Below, in pieces: positions 51,423 to 60,605 of a stretch of DNA of 64,000 bases. The DNA lies in the NCBI RefSeq assembly GCF_900116385.1, contig NZ_FPCI01000002.1, positions 1,219,515 to 1,283,514 of the forward strand. Reading direction: 5' to 3'. A model generated the notes under the pieces. That model worked only from the letters and a program-made list of their open reading frames with translations, was not told the origin of the DNA and ran no database searches. Source of the DNA: Pseudoxanthomonas sp. YR558. GTDB taxonomy: Bacteria; Pseudomonadota; Gammaproteobacteria; Xanthomonadales; Xanthomonadaceae. Position numbers and translations under genes: made by a program. Position 1 is the stretch's first letter. Every line of letters starts with the position of its first letter.

Positions 51423-51608
51423 ATGATAGGTCAAACACCCCCGACTCCCGACACCGATCCCGGAACACAGCCACCCGAAACCTCCATCCCGCATGCGGGC
51501 GACGGGGCAGGGGGAACGGCCGTGGCGAAGGAGATCGGCGGACGCGACGGGCCCGAGCCCACGCGTTACGGGGATTGGGAAAAGAACGGGCGCTGCATCG
51601 ATTTCTGA
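51423..51608 (+). CDS. SDHAF4-like (DUF1674) succinate dehydrogenase assembly factor
   Basis: A 61-residue protein. The disordered N-terminus is Pro/Thr-rich; the C-terminal half EIGGRDGPEPTRYGDWEKNG with final CIDF is the DUF1674 signature. SDHAF4 binds flavinylated SdhA and promotes its joining with SdhB. ATG 51423 lies 21 bp past a TAAAAT box. It heads the sdh operon 55 bp before sdhC. Confidence 0.87.
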   Translation: MIGQTPPTPDTDPGTQPPETSIPHAGDGAGGTAVAKEIGGRDGPEPTRYGDWEKNGRCIDF

Positions 51609-51663
51609 GCAGCGTTTCAGCCAACGCGGTCACGACCGCCCAGCCGAGACAACGAGCGCGTCA

Positions 51664-52056
51664 ATGGCGACCCCACAACGTCCGCTTTCCCCCCATCTGC
51701 AGGTCTACCGCTGGCAGATCCAGATGGCGACCTCCATTCTGCACCGCGCCACCGGCATCGTCCTCGCCGCCGGCGCCCTGGTGATCACCGCGGGCCTGCT
51801 GACGCTGATGATCGGCCCCGAGGCCTGGAACTGCTTCACCGACCTGGCGCGTGCCTGGTACGGCCAAGTGTGCCTGTTCGGCTGGACCTGGGCCTTCGCC
51901 TATCACCTGTGCAACGGCATCCGCCACATCGTGCAGGACTTCGCGATCGGTTACCGCATCGCCACGTTCGTGCGCAACAGCTGGTTGTCGGTGATCGGCA
52001 GCCTGGTCATCACCGCCCTGGTGTGGGCGTACGTGCTGCTGGGAGGTGGCGCATGA
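51664..52056 (+). CDS. sdhC: Succinate dehydrogenase cytochrome b556 subunit SdhC
   Basis: A 130-residue three-helix subunit. RPLSPHLQVYRWQ at the start and SILHRATG (with S24 and R29 near the quinone site) are typical; H88 in NGIRH is the expected heme ligand. It anchors SdhAB in the inner membrane. It overlaps sdhD by ATGA. Confidence 0.94.
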   Translation: MATPQRPLSPHLQVYRWQIQMATSILHRATGIVLAAGALVITAGLLTLMIGPEAWNCFTDLARAWYGQVCLFGWTWAFAYHLCNGIRHIVQDFAIGYRIATFVRNSWLSVIGSLVITALVWAYVLLGGGA

Positions 52057-52436
52057 GCAACTTCCGCACGCCCATCAAGAATGCGCGTGGCCTGGGCTCG
52101 GCGAAGACCGGCACCGAGCATTTCGTCCACCAGCGCCTGACCGCCACCGCGCTGGTCGCGCTGACGATCTGGTTCCTGGTGTTCGTGCTGAGCCTGATCG
52201 GCGCCGATTACGTCACCGCCACCGCCGCCGTGTCCAAGCCGTGGAATGCCGTGCTGCTCGTGGGCTTCCTGGTCGCCATGTTCTGGCACGCCCAGCTCGG
52301 CCTGCAGGTCGTGCTGGAAGACTACGTCCACAACTCGCTGCTCGCCCTCGCGGTGCAGACCACCGTCAAGTTCATCGCCGTGCTGGGCGCCATCGTGAGC
52401 GTCTTCGCCGTGGCCCGCATCGCGCTGGGGAATTGA
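52053..52436 (+). CDS. sdhD: Succinate dehydrogenase membrane anchor SdhD
   Basis: A 127-residue protein with three helices. H79 and Y91 in [14 protein letters not shown] occupy the heme and quinone positions of E. coli SdhD. The start overlaps sdhC; sdhA begins 4 bp after the stop. Confidence 0.93.
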   Translation: MSNFRTPIKNARGLGSAKTGTEHFVHQRLTATALVALTIWFLVFVLSLIGADYVTATAAVSKPWNAVLLVGFLVAMFWHAQLGLQVVLEDYVHNSLLALAVQTTVKFIAVLGAIVSVFAVARIALGN

Positions 52437-52440
52437 GTCA

Positions 52441-54231
52441 ATGTCCGCTTACAAGATCACCGAACACAAGTACGACATGGTCGTGGTGGGCGCCGGCGGC
52501 GCCGGCCTGCGCGCGACCTTCGGCCTGGCCGCCAAGGGCCTGCAGACCGTCTGCCTGACCAAGGTCTTCCCGACCCGCTCGCATACCGTGGCGGCGCAGG
52601 GCGGCATCTCCGCCGCGCTCGGCAACATGGGCGAGGACGACTGGCGCTACCACTTCTACGACACCATCAAGGGGTCGGACTGGCTGGGCGACCAGGACGC
52701 CATCGAGTACATGTGCCGCGAGGCCATCCCGGCCATCATCGAGCTGGAGCACTACGGCGTGCCGTTCTCGCGTACCGAGGAAGGCAAGATCTACCAGCGC
52801 CCGTTCGGTGGCATGACGACCAAGTACGGCGAAGGTCCGCCGGCGCAGCGCACCTGCGCCGCGGCCGACCGCACCGGCCACGCCATGCTGCACACGCTGT
52901 ACCAGCAGTCGCTGGCGCACGACGCGCGCTTCATGGTCGAGTACTTCGCGCTTGACCTGATCTTCGACGAAGAAGGCGCTTGCCGCGGCGTGCTCGCCCT
53001 GGACATGGCGACCGGCACGCTGCACCTGTTCCGCGCTCATGGCGTAGTGCTGGCCACCGGCGGCTACGGCCGTGCCTACTTCTCGGCGACCTCCGCGCAC
53101 ACCTGCACCGGCGACGGTGGTGGCATGGTGATGCGTGCCGGCCTGCCGATGCAGGACATGGAGTTCGTGCAGTTCCATCCGACCGGCATCTACGGCGCGG
53201 GCTGCCTGATCACCGAAGGCGTGCGCGGCGAAGGCGGCATCCTGCGCAACAGCAATGGCGAGCGCTTCATGGAGCGCTATGCCCCGCACTACAAGGACCT
53301 GGCTTCGCGCGACGTGGTCAGCCGCTCGATGACCATCGAGATCCGTGAAGGCCGCGGCGTCGGCGAACACAAGGACCACATCCTGCTCGACCTGACCCAC
53401 CTGGGCCCGGAAGTCATCAACGAGAAGCTGCCCGGCATCGCCGAGAGCGCCCACATCTTCGCTGGCGTGGACGTAACCAAGCAGCCGATCCCGGTCATTC
53501 CGACCGTGCACTACAACATGGGCGGCATCCCGACCAACTACCACGGCGAAGTGGTGCGCAAGGTCGGCGACAACCCGGATGCCGTTGTGCCCGGCCTGTA
53601 CGCCATCGGCGAAGCCGCCTGCGTGTCGGTGCACGGTGCCAACCGCCTGGGTTCCAACTCGCTGCTCGACCTGGTGGTGTTCGGTCGCGCGGTGGCCAAC
53701 CGCTGCGCCGAAACCATCAAGAGTGGTTCGTCGCACAAGCCGCTGGCGGGCGATGCCTGCGATAAGGCGCTGTCGCACCTGGATAAGCTTCGCAACGCGA
53801 ATGGCGACACACCGACCTCGGTGATCCGCGACAACATGCAGCGCACGATGCAGGCCGACGCCGCCGTGTTCCGTACCAGCAAGACGCTGAAGGAAGGCTG
53901 CGACAAGATGGCCGACATCTTCTCCAGCTTCCAGGACGTCAAAGTCAGCGACCGTTCGCTGATCTGGAACTCGGACCTGATCGAGACCTACGAGCTGCAC
54001 AACCTGCTGCTCAGCGCGGTCGCCACGATCAACTCGGCCGAACAGCGCCACGAGAGCCGCGGCGCGCACGCGCACGAGGACTTCCCGGAGCGCGACGACG
54101 TCAACTGGCAGAAGCACACGCTGGTCAACGTCGCCGAAGACGGCAAGTGCAGCTTCGATTTCCGCCCCGTGCACATGTACACGCTCAGCAAGGACGTGGA
54201 TGTGGTGCCGCCCAAGCCACGCGTTTACTGA
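52441..54231 (+). CDS. sdhA: Succinate dehydrogenase flavoprotein subunit SdhA
   Basis: A 596-residue flavoprotein. H48 in [11 protein letters not shown] is the covalent FAD-attachment histidine. GAGGAGLRA, the [21 protein letters not shown] block with the active-site Arg region, and [19 protein letters not shown] are standard. It oxidises succinate to fumarate. Confidence 0.97.
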   Translation: MSAYKITEHKYDMVVVGAGGAGLRATFGLAAKGLQTVCLTKVFPTRSHTVAAQGGISAALGNMGEDDWRYHFYDTIKGSDWLGDQDAIEYMCREAIPAIIELEHYGVPFSRTEEGKIYQRPFGGMTTKYGEGPPAQRTCAAADRTGHAMLHTLYQQSLAHDARFMVEYFALDLIFDEEGACRGVLALDMATGTLHLFRAHGVVLATGGYGRAYFSATSAHTCTGDGGGMVMRAGLPMQDMEFVQFHPTGIYGAGCLITEGVRGEGGILRNSNGERFMERYAPHYKDLASRDVVSRSMTIEIREGRGVGEHKDHILLDLTHLGPEVINEKLPGIAESAHIFAGVDVTKQPIPVIPTVHYNMGGIPTNYHGEVVRKVGDNPDAVVPGLYAIGEAACVSVHGANRLGSNSLLDLVVFGRAVANRCAETIKSGSSHKPLAGDACDKALSHLDKLRNANGDTPTSVIRDNMQRTMQADAAVFRTSKTLKEGCDKMADIFSSFQDVKVSDRSLIWNSDLIETYELHNLLLSAVATINSAEQRHESRGAHAHEDFPERDDVNWQKHTLVNVAEDGKCSFDFRPVHMYTLSKDVDVVPPKPRVY

Positions 54232-54249
54232 GCCCGGGAGACCTGACAC

Positions 54250-55032
54250 ATGGCCGAATTTTCGCTCCCGAAGAACTCGCGCGTCACCAAGGGCAAGCAC
54301 TTCCCCGCGAAGGGTGCCAAGAACGTGCGCACCTTCAAGGTGTACCGCTGGAACCCGGATGACGGCGCCAATCCGCGCACCGACACGTACGAAGTCGATC
54401 TCGACAAATGCGGCCCGATGGTCCTGGACGCGCTGATCAAGATCAAGAACGAGATCGATCCCACGCTGACGTTCCGCCGCTCGTGCCGCGAAGGCATCTG
54501 CGGGTCGTGCGCGATGAACATCGATGGCACCAACACGCTGGCCTGCACCAAGGCGATCGGCGATTGCGGCAAGGCGGAAGTGCCGATCTATCCGCTGCCG
54601 CACATGGAGGTGGTGAAGGATCTGGTTCCCGACCTGACCCACTTCTACGCGCAGTACGCCTCGATCAAGCCCTGGATCCGCACGCAGACCCCGGCGCCGC
54701 CGGACCGCGAGCGCCTGCAGTCGCCGGAAGACCGCAAGAAGCTGGACGGCCTGTACGAGTGCATCCTGTGCGCCTGCTGCTCGACGAGCTGCCCGAGTTA
54801 CTGGTGGAACGGCGAGCGCTACCTCGGACCGGCGATCCTGCTGCAGGCCTACCGCTGGATCATCGATTCGCGCGACGAGGACACCGGTGCGCGCCTGGAC
54901 GATCTGGAAGATCCGTTCAAGCTGTACCGCTGCCACACCATCATGAACTGCGCCCGGACCTGCCCGAAGGGTCTGAACCCGGCGCTGGCGATCGCCGAGA
55001 TCAAGAAGCTGATGATGGCGCGTCGCGCCTGA
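54250..55032 (+). CDS. sdhB: Succinate dehydrogenase iron-sulfur subunit SdhB
   Basis: A 260-residue subunit with [2Fe-2S] ligands C79, C84, C87, C99 ([10 protein letters not shown] ... LAC) and the C-terminal clusters [12 protein letters not shown] and [14 protein letters not shown]. Electron transfer from FAD to ubiquinone. It sits 18 bp after sdhA. Confidence 0.97.
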   Translation: MAEFSLPKNSRVTKGKHFPAKGAKNVRTFKVYRWNPDDGANPRTDTYEVDLDKCGPMVLDALIKIKNEIDPTLTFRRSCREGICGSCAMNIDGTNTLACTKAIGDCGKAEVPIYPLPHMEVVKDLVPDLTHFYAQYASIKPWIRTQTPAPPDRERLQSPEDRKKLDGLYECILCACCSTSCPSYWWNGERYLGPAILLQAYRWIIDSRDEDTGARLDDLEDPFKLYRCHTIMNCARTCPKGLNPALAIAEIKKLMMARRA

Positions 55033-55036
55033 CCGC

Positions 55037-55468
55037 ATGAGCGACGGACCCGCCACGGCAATCTTCTGGCCCGCCGTGGCGATGGCCGGCCTGACCTTCC
55101 TCGTGTGGGTCAGGCTGTACCAGCTTCGCCTGGGCGAAATGACCCGCAAGCGAATCCACGCGCAATCGCTGGCGAATGCCGCGGATTCGGTGCGCCTGCT
55201 GAGCGATACCCGCGCGTCGGACAACTTCCGAAATCTCTTCGAGCTGCCGGTGCTGTTCTATGCCGGCGTGCTGCTGGCGGCGCAGCTCGGCGTCTCGGAT
55301 GCGGTGTCGCTCGCGCTGGCGTGGGCGTTCGTCGCGTTGCGCACCGTGCATAGCCTGGTGCACTGCACCTACAACCATGTCATGACCCGCTTCGTGGCCT
55401 ATGCACTGGCAACACTGGTGTTGATCGCGTTCTGGGTGCGCCTCGCGCTGGCGCTGGCTGAAATATGA
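55037..55468 (+). CDS. MAPEG family membrane protein
   Basis: A 143-residue protein with four helices. [33 protein letters not shown] and [12 protein letters not shown] are the MAPEG (microsomal glutathione transferase-like) signatures with the conserved Arg-Asn-Glu. It lies within the sdh operon, 4 bp after sdhB and overlapping sdhE by ATGA. A link with succinate dehydrogenase is unknown. Confidence 0.86.
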   Translation: MSDGPATAIFWPAVAMAGLTFLVWVRLYQLRLGEMTRKRIHAQSLANAADSVRLLSDTRASDNFRNLFELPVLFYAGVLLAAQLGVSDAVSLALAWAFVALRTVHSLVHCTYNHVMTRFVAYALATLVLIAFWVRLALALAEI

Positions 55469-55713
55469 GCGACGATCCCGAACTCAAGCGCATTCGCTGG
55501 CGCTGCCGGCGCGGGATGCGCGAACTCGACCAGTTGTTCGGTCGTTATCTCGACCGCAGCTGGGCGACCGAATCCGAGCTGCAGCGGGTTGTTTTCCTAC
55601 GGTTGCTGGACTGCGAGGACGATAAGCTCTGGCGCTGGTTTATGGGCTACGAGCAGTGTCCCGATGCGGAACTCGCCGCGCTGGTCGAACGGATCCGTCA
55701 ACTGCCGGCTTGA
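55465..55713 (+). CDS. sdhE: FAD assembly factor SdhE
   Basis: An 82-residue five-helix protein. R16-G17 in the RRGMRELD motif is the conserved RGxxE that promotes covalent FAD attachment to SdhA (SDHAF2/YgfY family). Overlaps both neighbours. Confidence 0.94.
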   Translation: MSDDPELKRIRWRCRRGMRELDQLFGRYLDRSWATESELQRVVFLRLLDCEDDKLWRWFMGYEQCPDAELAALVERIRQLPA

Positions 55714-56119
55714 GTGGCGCCCGTCGCGCCTGTTGCAGGCGTGCCTGGTCGTCCTGGGGCTGCTGGCGGCTGTGTCCCTCCTGATAAGCGAAATGCCGCG
55801 CGCGTTCGCCTGGCCGGGCGCCGTGCTGGCGCTCGCCCACGGCCTGTGGCTCGCCCATACCCATGGCGCCCAGCGGGAGCGGACGTTCTGGTTCCCGGGC
55901 GACGATAGGCCTCCGACGGTCGATGGGGCCCTTCTGCACGATGCCCAGCTCCGTTGGCGGGGCCCTCTGGCGTTCCTGCGCTGGCGGGAGTCGCCGGGCG
56001 GACGCTGGCAGCATGCGGCCTGGTGGCCCGATACGCTGCCTGCCCGAGCCCGGCGTGAACTGCGCCTTGCTGCGGGCGGTGGCGACGCTGGGCGACCGGC
56101 GGGACCGATGGCACCATAG
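55664..56119 (+). CDS. YgfX/CptA-like membrane protein
   Basis: A protein of about 151 residues if ATG 55664 is used; the body begins near [17 protein letters not shown], and a TTG near 55733 is another possible start. Two helices ([38 protein letters not shown]) are followed by a soluble Trp-rich part. Position directly after sdhE and topology match YgfX, its usual partner, reported as an inner-membrane partner of SdhE or a toxin (CptA). The sequence is divergent. Confidence 0.7.
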   Translation: MRNSPRWSNGSVNCRLEWRPSRLLQACLVVLGLLAAVSLLISEMPRAFAWPGAVLALAHGLWLAHTHGAQRERTFWFPGDDRPPTVDGALLHDAQLRWRGPLAFLRWRESPGGRWQHAAWWPDTLPARARRELRLAAGGGDAGRPAGPMAP

Positions 56120-56125
56120 GGGTCT

Positions 56126-57373
56126 ATGTTCAAACCCATCCCCGTCGCCATCGGCCTGCGCTACCTCCGCGCCAAGCGCCGCAACGGTTTCATTTCCTTC
56201 ATCTCGCTGGCTTCGGTCGTGGGCATCGCCCTCGGCGTGATGATCCTGATCACCACGCTGTCGGTGATGAGCGGCTTCCAGCGCGAAATCCGCGACCGCT
56301 TGCTGCAGGCCACGGCGCACGCCACCGTAATGGGCGCAGGCGAGGCCATGCACGACTGGCCGCATGCCACCAAGATCGCGATGGACGATCCGCGCGTGTC
56401 GGGTGCCGCCCCTTTCATCAACGTGCAGGCGATGCTGACCGGCAATGCCGATCCTCAGGGTGCGCTGGTCACCGGCATCCTGCCCGGCGAGGAACCGAAG
56501 GTTTCCGTGATCGGCGACAAGATGAAGGCTGGCACGCTGGACTCGCTGAAGCCGGGTGAATTCCACATCCTGCTGGGTCAAGAACTCGCCGCCTGGTTGC
56601 GCGTCGGCGTGGGCGACAGCGTCGTCGTCACCGCGGGCGACTTCCAGGGTACGCCGATGGGCGCGATGCCCAAGATCAAACGCTTCACCGTCACCGGCAT
56701 CTTCGCGGTCGGCCACAACGACGTGGACCGGAACCTCGCACTCGTCCACATGGGCGACCTGCAGCGCGTGCTGCGGATGGGCGAGGGCGTGACCGGTGTT
56801 CGCCTGAAACTGCACGACATGTACCAGTCCTGGGACGTGGCGCGCGACCTCGCGCTGCGCCTGCAGGGCCCTTACCGGATCAGCGACTGGACCAGCGAGA
56901 ACGCCAACCTCTATCACTCGCTGAAGATGGAAAAGACGGTGATGGGCATCCTGCTGTCCTTCATCATCCTGATGGGCGCCTTCTCGCTGGTGAACTCGCA
57001 AGTCATGCTGGTCACCGACAAGCAGGCCGACATCGCCATCCTGCGCACGCTCGGCCTCACGCCGCGCGGCGTGATGCAGGTCTTCATGGTCCAGGGCGTA
57101 CTGATCGGCGTGATGGGCACCGTGTTGGGCGTGATCGGCGGCATCCTGCTGACCATCAATCTCGAATACATCCTCGCGGCCATCGAGGCCGTGTTCAAGG
57201 TCACCCTGCTGCCCTCGGATGTCTACTACATCACCGGTCTGCCGTACGAACTCGATGCAGGTGAAGTGGTGCTGATCGCGGCCGTGGCGCTGACGATGAG
57301 CTTCCTGGCCACGCTGTACCCGGCGTGGCGCGCCGCCCGCACCCAGCCTGCGGAGGCGCTGCGCTATGAATGA
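56126..57373 (+). CDS. lolC: Lipoprotein-releasing ABC transporter permease LolC/LolE
   Basis: A 415-residue four-helix permease of the FtsX/MacB fold with a large periplasmic domain. [31 protein letters not shown] is the Lol signature at the N-terminus; [19 protein letters not shown] and [18 protein letters not shown] close it. It extracts outer-membrane lipoproteins from the inner membrane and hands them to LolA. Only one permease gene is adjacent, so it may form a homodimer (LolF-like). Confidence 0.93.
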   Translation: MFKPIPVAIGLRYLRAKRRNGFISFISLASVVGIALGVMILITTLSVMSGFQREIRDRLLQATAHATVMGAGEAMHDWPHATKIAMDDPRVSGAAPFINVQAMLTGNADPQGALVTGILPGEEPKVSVIGDKMKAGTLDSLKPGEFHILLGQELAAWLRVGVGDSVVVTAGDFQGTPMGAMPKIKRFTVTGIFAVGHNDVDRNLALVHMGDLQRVLRMGEGVTGVRLKLHDMYQSWDVARDLALRLQGPYRISDWTSENANLYHSLKMEKTVMGILLSFIILMGAFSLVNSQVMLVTDKQADIAILRTLGLTPRGVMQVFMVQGVLIGVMGTVLGVIGGILLTINLEYILAAIEAVFKVTLLPSDVYYITGLPYELDAGEVVLIAAVALTMSFLATLYPAWRAARTQPAEALRYE

Positions 57374-58073
57374 GTCCATCCGCACTGCGGTCATCCATGC
57401 CGAAGCGCTGGGCAAGACCTACGCCGAAGGGAAATTGCGTACACCGGTCTTCGACGGCCTGGAGCTCAACGTGCAGCCCGGCGAGACCGTGGCCATCGTC
57501 GGCGCGTCGGGTGCCGGCAAGAGCACGTTGCTGCACCTGTTGGGCGGGCTCGACACACCTACCTCCGGCGAGGTCTACGTGGCCGGCAAGAAGATGTCGT
57601 CGCTGTCGGATGCCGCGCGCGGCCAGTTACGCAATACGTCGCTGGGTTTCGTCTACCAATTCCACCATCTGCTGCCCGAGTTCACCGCGCTCGAGAACGT
57701 CATGATGCCGGTGATGCTGGGCGGCGCCGGTACGGTCGATGCAGCTGGGCGCGCGAGGGCATTGCTGGAGTCCGTGGGCCTGGGGCATCGCCTTGAGCAC
57801 AAGCCTGGCGAACTGTCCGGTGGTGAACGCCAGCGTGCCGCCGTCGCCCGAGCCTTGGTCAACCAGCCTGCCTGCGTGCTCGGCGACGAGCCGACCGGCA
57901 ACCTGGACGAAAAGACCGCTGCAGTCGTGTTCGACTTGATGCTCGAGCTCAATCGCGCGCAGAAGACCAGTCTGGTGCTGGTGACCCACGACCGTCGTCT
58001 GGCGCGTCGATTGGATCGTGTACTGGAGCTTCACGAAGGCAAGCTGCGCGAGCTGGCAACGGACGCGGTCTGA
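57366..58073 (+). CDS. lolD: Lipoprotein-releasing ABC transporter ATPase LolD
   Basis: A 235-residue ATPase: Walker [14 protein letters not shown]-loop [10 protein letters not shown], signature LSGGERQR and Walker [12 protein letters not shown]. The [20 protein letters not shown] segment is specific to LolD. It overlaps lolC by 8 bases. It is the last core gene before the integron array. Confidence 0.95.
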   Translation: MNESIRTAVIHAEALGKTYAEGKLRTPVFDGLELNVQPGETVAIVGASGAGKSTLLHLLGGLDTPTSGEVYVAGKKMSSLSDAARGQLRNTSLGFVYQFHHLLPEFTALENVMMPVMLGGAGTVDAAGRARALLESVGLGHRLEHKPGELSGGERQRAAVARALVNQPACVLGDEPTGNLDEKTAAVVFDLMLELNRAQKTSLVLVTHDRRLARRLDRVLELHEGKLRELATDAV

Positions 58074-58180
58074 GTTTCAGCAGAAGAGGGCACCTCTTCC
58101 GCCTCTTGGTGGTCGACCGACTCTCACCGCATGGTATGGCGTTGAATCGGCCTGACCCATATCTCTATTCTCCTTGTCAG

Positions 58181-58240
58181 GTCCGACGCCTGAATCAAGC
58201 CTACCCGCGAAGCGGGTTCGACTCGTATGAAGAGTTAGGC
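58181..58240 (-). repeat. attC site 1 (terminal, degenerate)
   Basis: R'' is intact (GCCTAAC) but R' reads GTCGGAC instead of GTTRRRY, and the flanking arms have extra changes (CATACGAG). The central CCCGC/GCGGG hairpin is kept. Probably a dead site at the end of the array. Confidence 0.85.
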
Positions 58241-58255
58241 CGATAGTGGCGCATT

Positions 58256-58498
58256 TCAGGTGCCGCCAGTCGCAAGGATCCGCCGAATCAAGAACAGTCT
58301 GCGTATCACTCGGACGCATGTGAGGAGCAGACTGAAGGCGCCCAATCCGGCCAATAGAAGCACAGCGGGGACATGGGACGTTGCGAGCTTGTAGCAGCAA
58401 TACGCTAGGAGCGCGCCAAATAGCACGAGTCCAAACACATTCTTCCAGAAGTGCCAAAGCGTAATTACGGTGGTCGCACTTGAGTTGTGACTTCCCAT
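58256..58498 (-). CDS. Cassette 1: small membrane protein
   Basis: The most distal cassette (58187-58518). It encodes an 80-residue protein with two hydrophobic helices (NVFGLVLFGALLAYCCYKLA, AVLLLAGLGAFSLLLTCV) and a basic C-terminus (RRLFLIRR). No family recognised. A GGGGGCAGG stretch precedes the ATG. The stop comes before the attC. Confidence 0.7.
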   Translation of the reverse strand: MGSHNSSATTVITLWHFWKNVFGLVLFGALLAYCCYKLATSHVPAVLLLAGLGAFSLLLTCVRVIRRLFLIRRILATGGT

Positions 58499-58512
58499 AG
58501 CCTGCCCCCGCG

Positions 58513-58572
58513 GCCTAATACCTGAACTAAGCCGAGCCGCGCAGCGACTTCGGCTTGAATGACTTGTTATAC
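58513..58572 (-). repeat. attC site 2 (decayed)
   Basis: R' reads ATTAGGC, losing the invariant G at the recombination point; R'' reads GTATAAC and no longer matches the start of its own cassette; and the central hairpin has mismatches (GCCGCGCAGCGACTT). Likely inactive. Confidence 0.88.
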
Positions 58573-59162
58573 GTCCCAGCGAAGGCCAACTCCGCCACGA
58601 GCAGATTCGGAACCCAGCAGAGCCACGCTATAACGGGATACGCAAGCTCAAACGGAATGCCAGCGATCATGGAGGAGGGCAAGTAGATGCGCAACGTAAC
58701 GGCGGCAAGGGTGAGAGAGACGTTGCGGACGACCCATTTGCGGTGCTCTTGTACCGCACCCATCCGGATTGATTGGAAAGCGCGCAGCCCTGTAAACAAC
58801 CAGCAAACAGCCAGGCAAGCAAAGCCAAGCTTTGCAACATAACCACCGAAAGCAAATGCGGACATGTACAGGCCAGACAGGCCGCCTAGAGCAACGCCAA
58901 CGCCGAGATAAGTGCGACCAATGATCCGGTGCAACTTGTGGCGAGTGCTTCGAAGCCGGCTAGAGAACTGAAACGGGCTAAGTGAAAGAGCAACAAGAGA
59001 CGCAAATACGTGCGTGTAGATGCCCATCTTATGAGCAAGGAAATTGATCTTCATGTCGGGATGAACCAGAGATCCCAATGGCATGAAGCCATAGGCGAAG
59101 ACGGCGTAGCCTGCAACGCCGATGGCGAGGATATAGAACCAGATCGTGCCGAATAGTTTCAT
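58527..59162 (-). CDS. Cassette 2: DUF2306-like membrane protein
   Basis: The largest cassette (58519-59172). A 211-residue protein with about six helices; HKMGIYTHVFASLVALSLSPFQF and RLRSTRHKLHRIIGRTYL, with the His-rich helix boundary, match DUF2306. The last 13 residues (NKSFKPKSLRGSA) are encoded by the decayed attC. DUF2306 proteins are uncharacterised membrane proteins also found in chromosomes. The start is 10 nt after the recombination point. Confidence 0.85.
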   Translation of the reverse strand: MKLFGTIWFYILAIGVAGYAVFAYGFMPLGSLVHPDMKINFLAHKMGIYTHVFASLVALSLSPFQFSSRLRSTRHKLHRIIGRTYLGVGVALGGLSGLYMSAFAFGGYVAKLGFACLAVCWLFTGLRAFQSIRMGAVQEHRKWVVRNVSLTLAAVTLRIYLPSSMIAGIPFELAYPVIAWLCWVPNLLVAELAFAGTYNKSFKPKSLRGSA

Positions 59163-59166
59163 GGAC

Positions 59167-59226
59167 GTTCAACGCCTGAATTAAGCCGACCCGCGAAGCG
59201 GGTTCGGCTTGAATGAATGGTTAGGT
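59167..59226 (-). repeat. attC site 3
   Basis: R'' ACCTAAC and R' GTTGAAC, both within consensus; standard CCCGC/GCGGG hairpin. R' belongs to cassette 2, R'' to cassette 3. Confidence 0.93.
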
Positions 59227-59631
59227 GTCAGCCGCGGCGTCGAAGAAACGACCAGAGGCCGCGGCAATCTTGGGGAGCTGGCCAAGCTCGCTGATCAGTT
59301 CGCTCGACAGCTTCCATTCTTCAGGAACGCCAAATAGCCCGTGGATTGAAACAGAAAATTTCACCACCCCCAGAGCCGAGCATCGGGCAGAAATGGAGAA
59401 ATCGCCCTCGAGCGACGTGCACTGCTCGATGTCAGGCCAAGGACGATCATAGGAAGCGAGCCGCAAGAAGAACTGAGTGAACTCGGATGAACCAAGAGGA
59501 CAGTAGATCTCTCGGACTGCATAGATCTCGGCACCTCTAAGCTCCACAGAAAATACGTACTCGCCGATGCCAAAGAACCGAAGCTCCTTGTCAGTTGAAG
59601 TGGATTTGATAGAGAACGAGGAGTCTTCCAT
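59221..59631 (-). CDS. Cassette 3: hypothetical protein (possibly DUF6228-like)
   Basis: Cassette 59173-59640. A 136-residue soluble acidic protein of mixed alpha/beta look (FGIGEYVFSVELRGAEIYAV, FFLRLASYDRPWPDIEQ). It resembles the small DUF6228 proteins, but only loosely. The stop TAA is inside the R'' box. Start 9 nt after the recombination point, with AGG of R' as the only RBS-like sequence. Confidence 0.78.
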   Translation of the reverse strand: MEDSSFSIKSTSTDKELRFFGIGEYVFSVELRGAEIYAVREIYCPLGSSEFTQFFLRLASYDRPWPDIEQCTSLEGDFSISARCSALGVVKFSVSIHGLFGVPEEWKLSSELISELGQLPKIAAASGRFFDAAADT

Positions 59632-59634
59632 GGC

Positions 59635-59694
59635 ACCTAACGCCTGAGTTAAGCCTGCCCGCGGAGTGGGTTCGGCTTGAATGAATTGTTAGGC
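59635..59694 (-). repeat. attC site 4
   Basis: R'' GCCTAAC, R' GTTAGGT. The central hairpin carries two changes (CCCGCGGAGTGGG on the plus strand) with a G-T type mismatch. Confidence 0.92.
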
Positions 59695-60063
59695 CGCGAC
59701 GCCAAGCACAAGTGCAGCCTCCCTTGCGGCAACCGTGACCACCCCGAACTCTCCAGCAATACGGTACTCGCCTGGTCGCAGAATCGAAAGCTCGTCAATG
59801 CAGCCGTAATCCAGGCTGCCGTCAGCGTCTTGAGTGGGTAGAACAGCGTCTTGTGGGAGCAGACCACTAACAGAAGAAACACTAGAAAACCGGATGAGGC
59901 CGGGGCGATAGCAAGCCCAGTCACCACTTACAGGCGGCGTTGCTTCCGGGTGGCTTTGCAAGAGGCTCGCGAGGACGCTGAATGTGAGCGAGTCTGATGC
60001 GTAGTGCCACGAGAGAACGAATGTGTCCTCCAGCAAGATGTCGTCAAACGCATCAACACTCAT
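59689..60063 (-). CDS. Cassette 4: hypothetical protein
   Basis: Cassette 59641-60074. A 124-residue acidic protein (MSVDAFDDILLEDTFVLSWHY ...), no signal or helix. Family not recognised. The stop TAA is in R''. AGG of the R' box lies 6 nt before the ATG. Confidence 0.75.
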   Translation of the reverse strand: MSVDAFDDILLEDTFVLSWHYASDSLTFSVLASLLQSHPEATPPVSGDWACYRPGLIRFSSVSSVSGLLPQDAVLPTQDADGSLDYGCIDELSILRPGEYRIAGEFGVVTVAAREAALVLGVAA

Positions 60064-60068
60064 GAGCG

Positions 60069-60128
60069 GCCTAACGCCTGAATTAAGCCGACCCGCGAAG
60101 CGGGTTCGGCTTGAATGAATTGTTAGAT
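60069..60128 (-). repeat. attC site 5
   Basis: R'' ATCTAAC, R' GTTAGGC, standard hairpin. Confidence 0.95.
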
Positions 60129-60137
60129 GCCACTGTA

Positions 60138-60527
60138 CTAAGCATCAGTTGTGTACAGATCTAAGTCTAGTGCGACGCCAAGTGCTGCTGCTTTGCGTAC
60201 ATGCTCTCTACTGAGATGAAGTCCATGGCTACCTGAGTAGTAGCCCACCGCCTGCAGGGTGAGATCGTACTCAAGCCACAGACTGCGTAGTTCATTGGCG
60301 CGAGTTCCGAGATACAGGAACAGGACATCAATGTGTTCTATCAGCGGAGCAGAGTGCTCGAGACCACTATGCAGCTCCCAGCGCATGAATCTACATAGAC
60401 GACCGGTACTAGGGTCGACTTCACCTACATTCCGTGCCGCGGTAGGAGCGAGATCAAGAATGTCGGTGACTAGCTCGTGAGTTCCGGGGCCGGTCACGTA
60501 GAAGTAGGCGTATTCAGAGCCTGACAT
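60138..60527 (-). CDS. Cassette 5: DUF4279-like protein
   Basis: Cassette 60075-60551. A 129-residue protein; EYAYFYVTGPGTHELVTDILDLAPTAARNVGE and the later LIEHIDVLFLYLG fit DUF4279, a family of small proteins often found singly and sometimes near toxin genes. ATG 60527 has GGAGAG 6 nt upstream, a proper RBS of its own; the TTG at 60530 is less likely. It stops before the attC. Confidence 0.82.
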   Translation of the reverse strand: MSGSEYAYFYVTGPGTHELVTDILDLAPTAARNVGEVDPSTGRLCRFMRWELHSGLEHSAPLIEHIDVLFLYLGTRANELRSLWLEYDLTLQAVGYYSGSHGLHLSREHVRKAAALGVALDLDLYTTDA

Positions 60528-60545
60528 CAAGATCTCTCCAGTGGC

Positions 60546-60605
60546 ATCTAACGCCTGAATTAAGCCGACCCGCGAAGCGGGTTCGGCTTGAATGAATTGT
60601 TAGGC
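60546..60605 (-). repeat. attC site 6
   Basis: R'' GCCTAAC, R' GTTAGAT, standard hairpin. Confidence 0.95.

Noticed and set aside
58077..58457. Minus-strand frame across the array end and attC 1
   Set aside because: It overlaps cassette 1 in another frame and reads through the attC as arginine-rich sequence (HTSRTRFAGRLDSG), a frame also seen across other attC sites.
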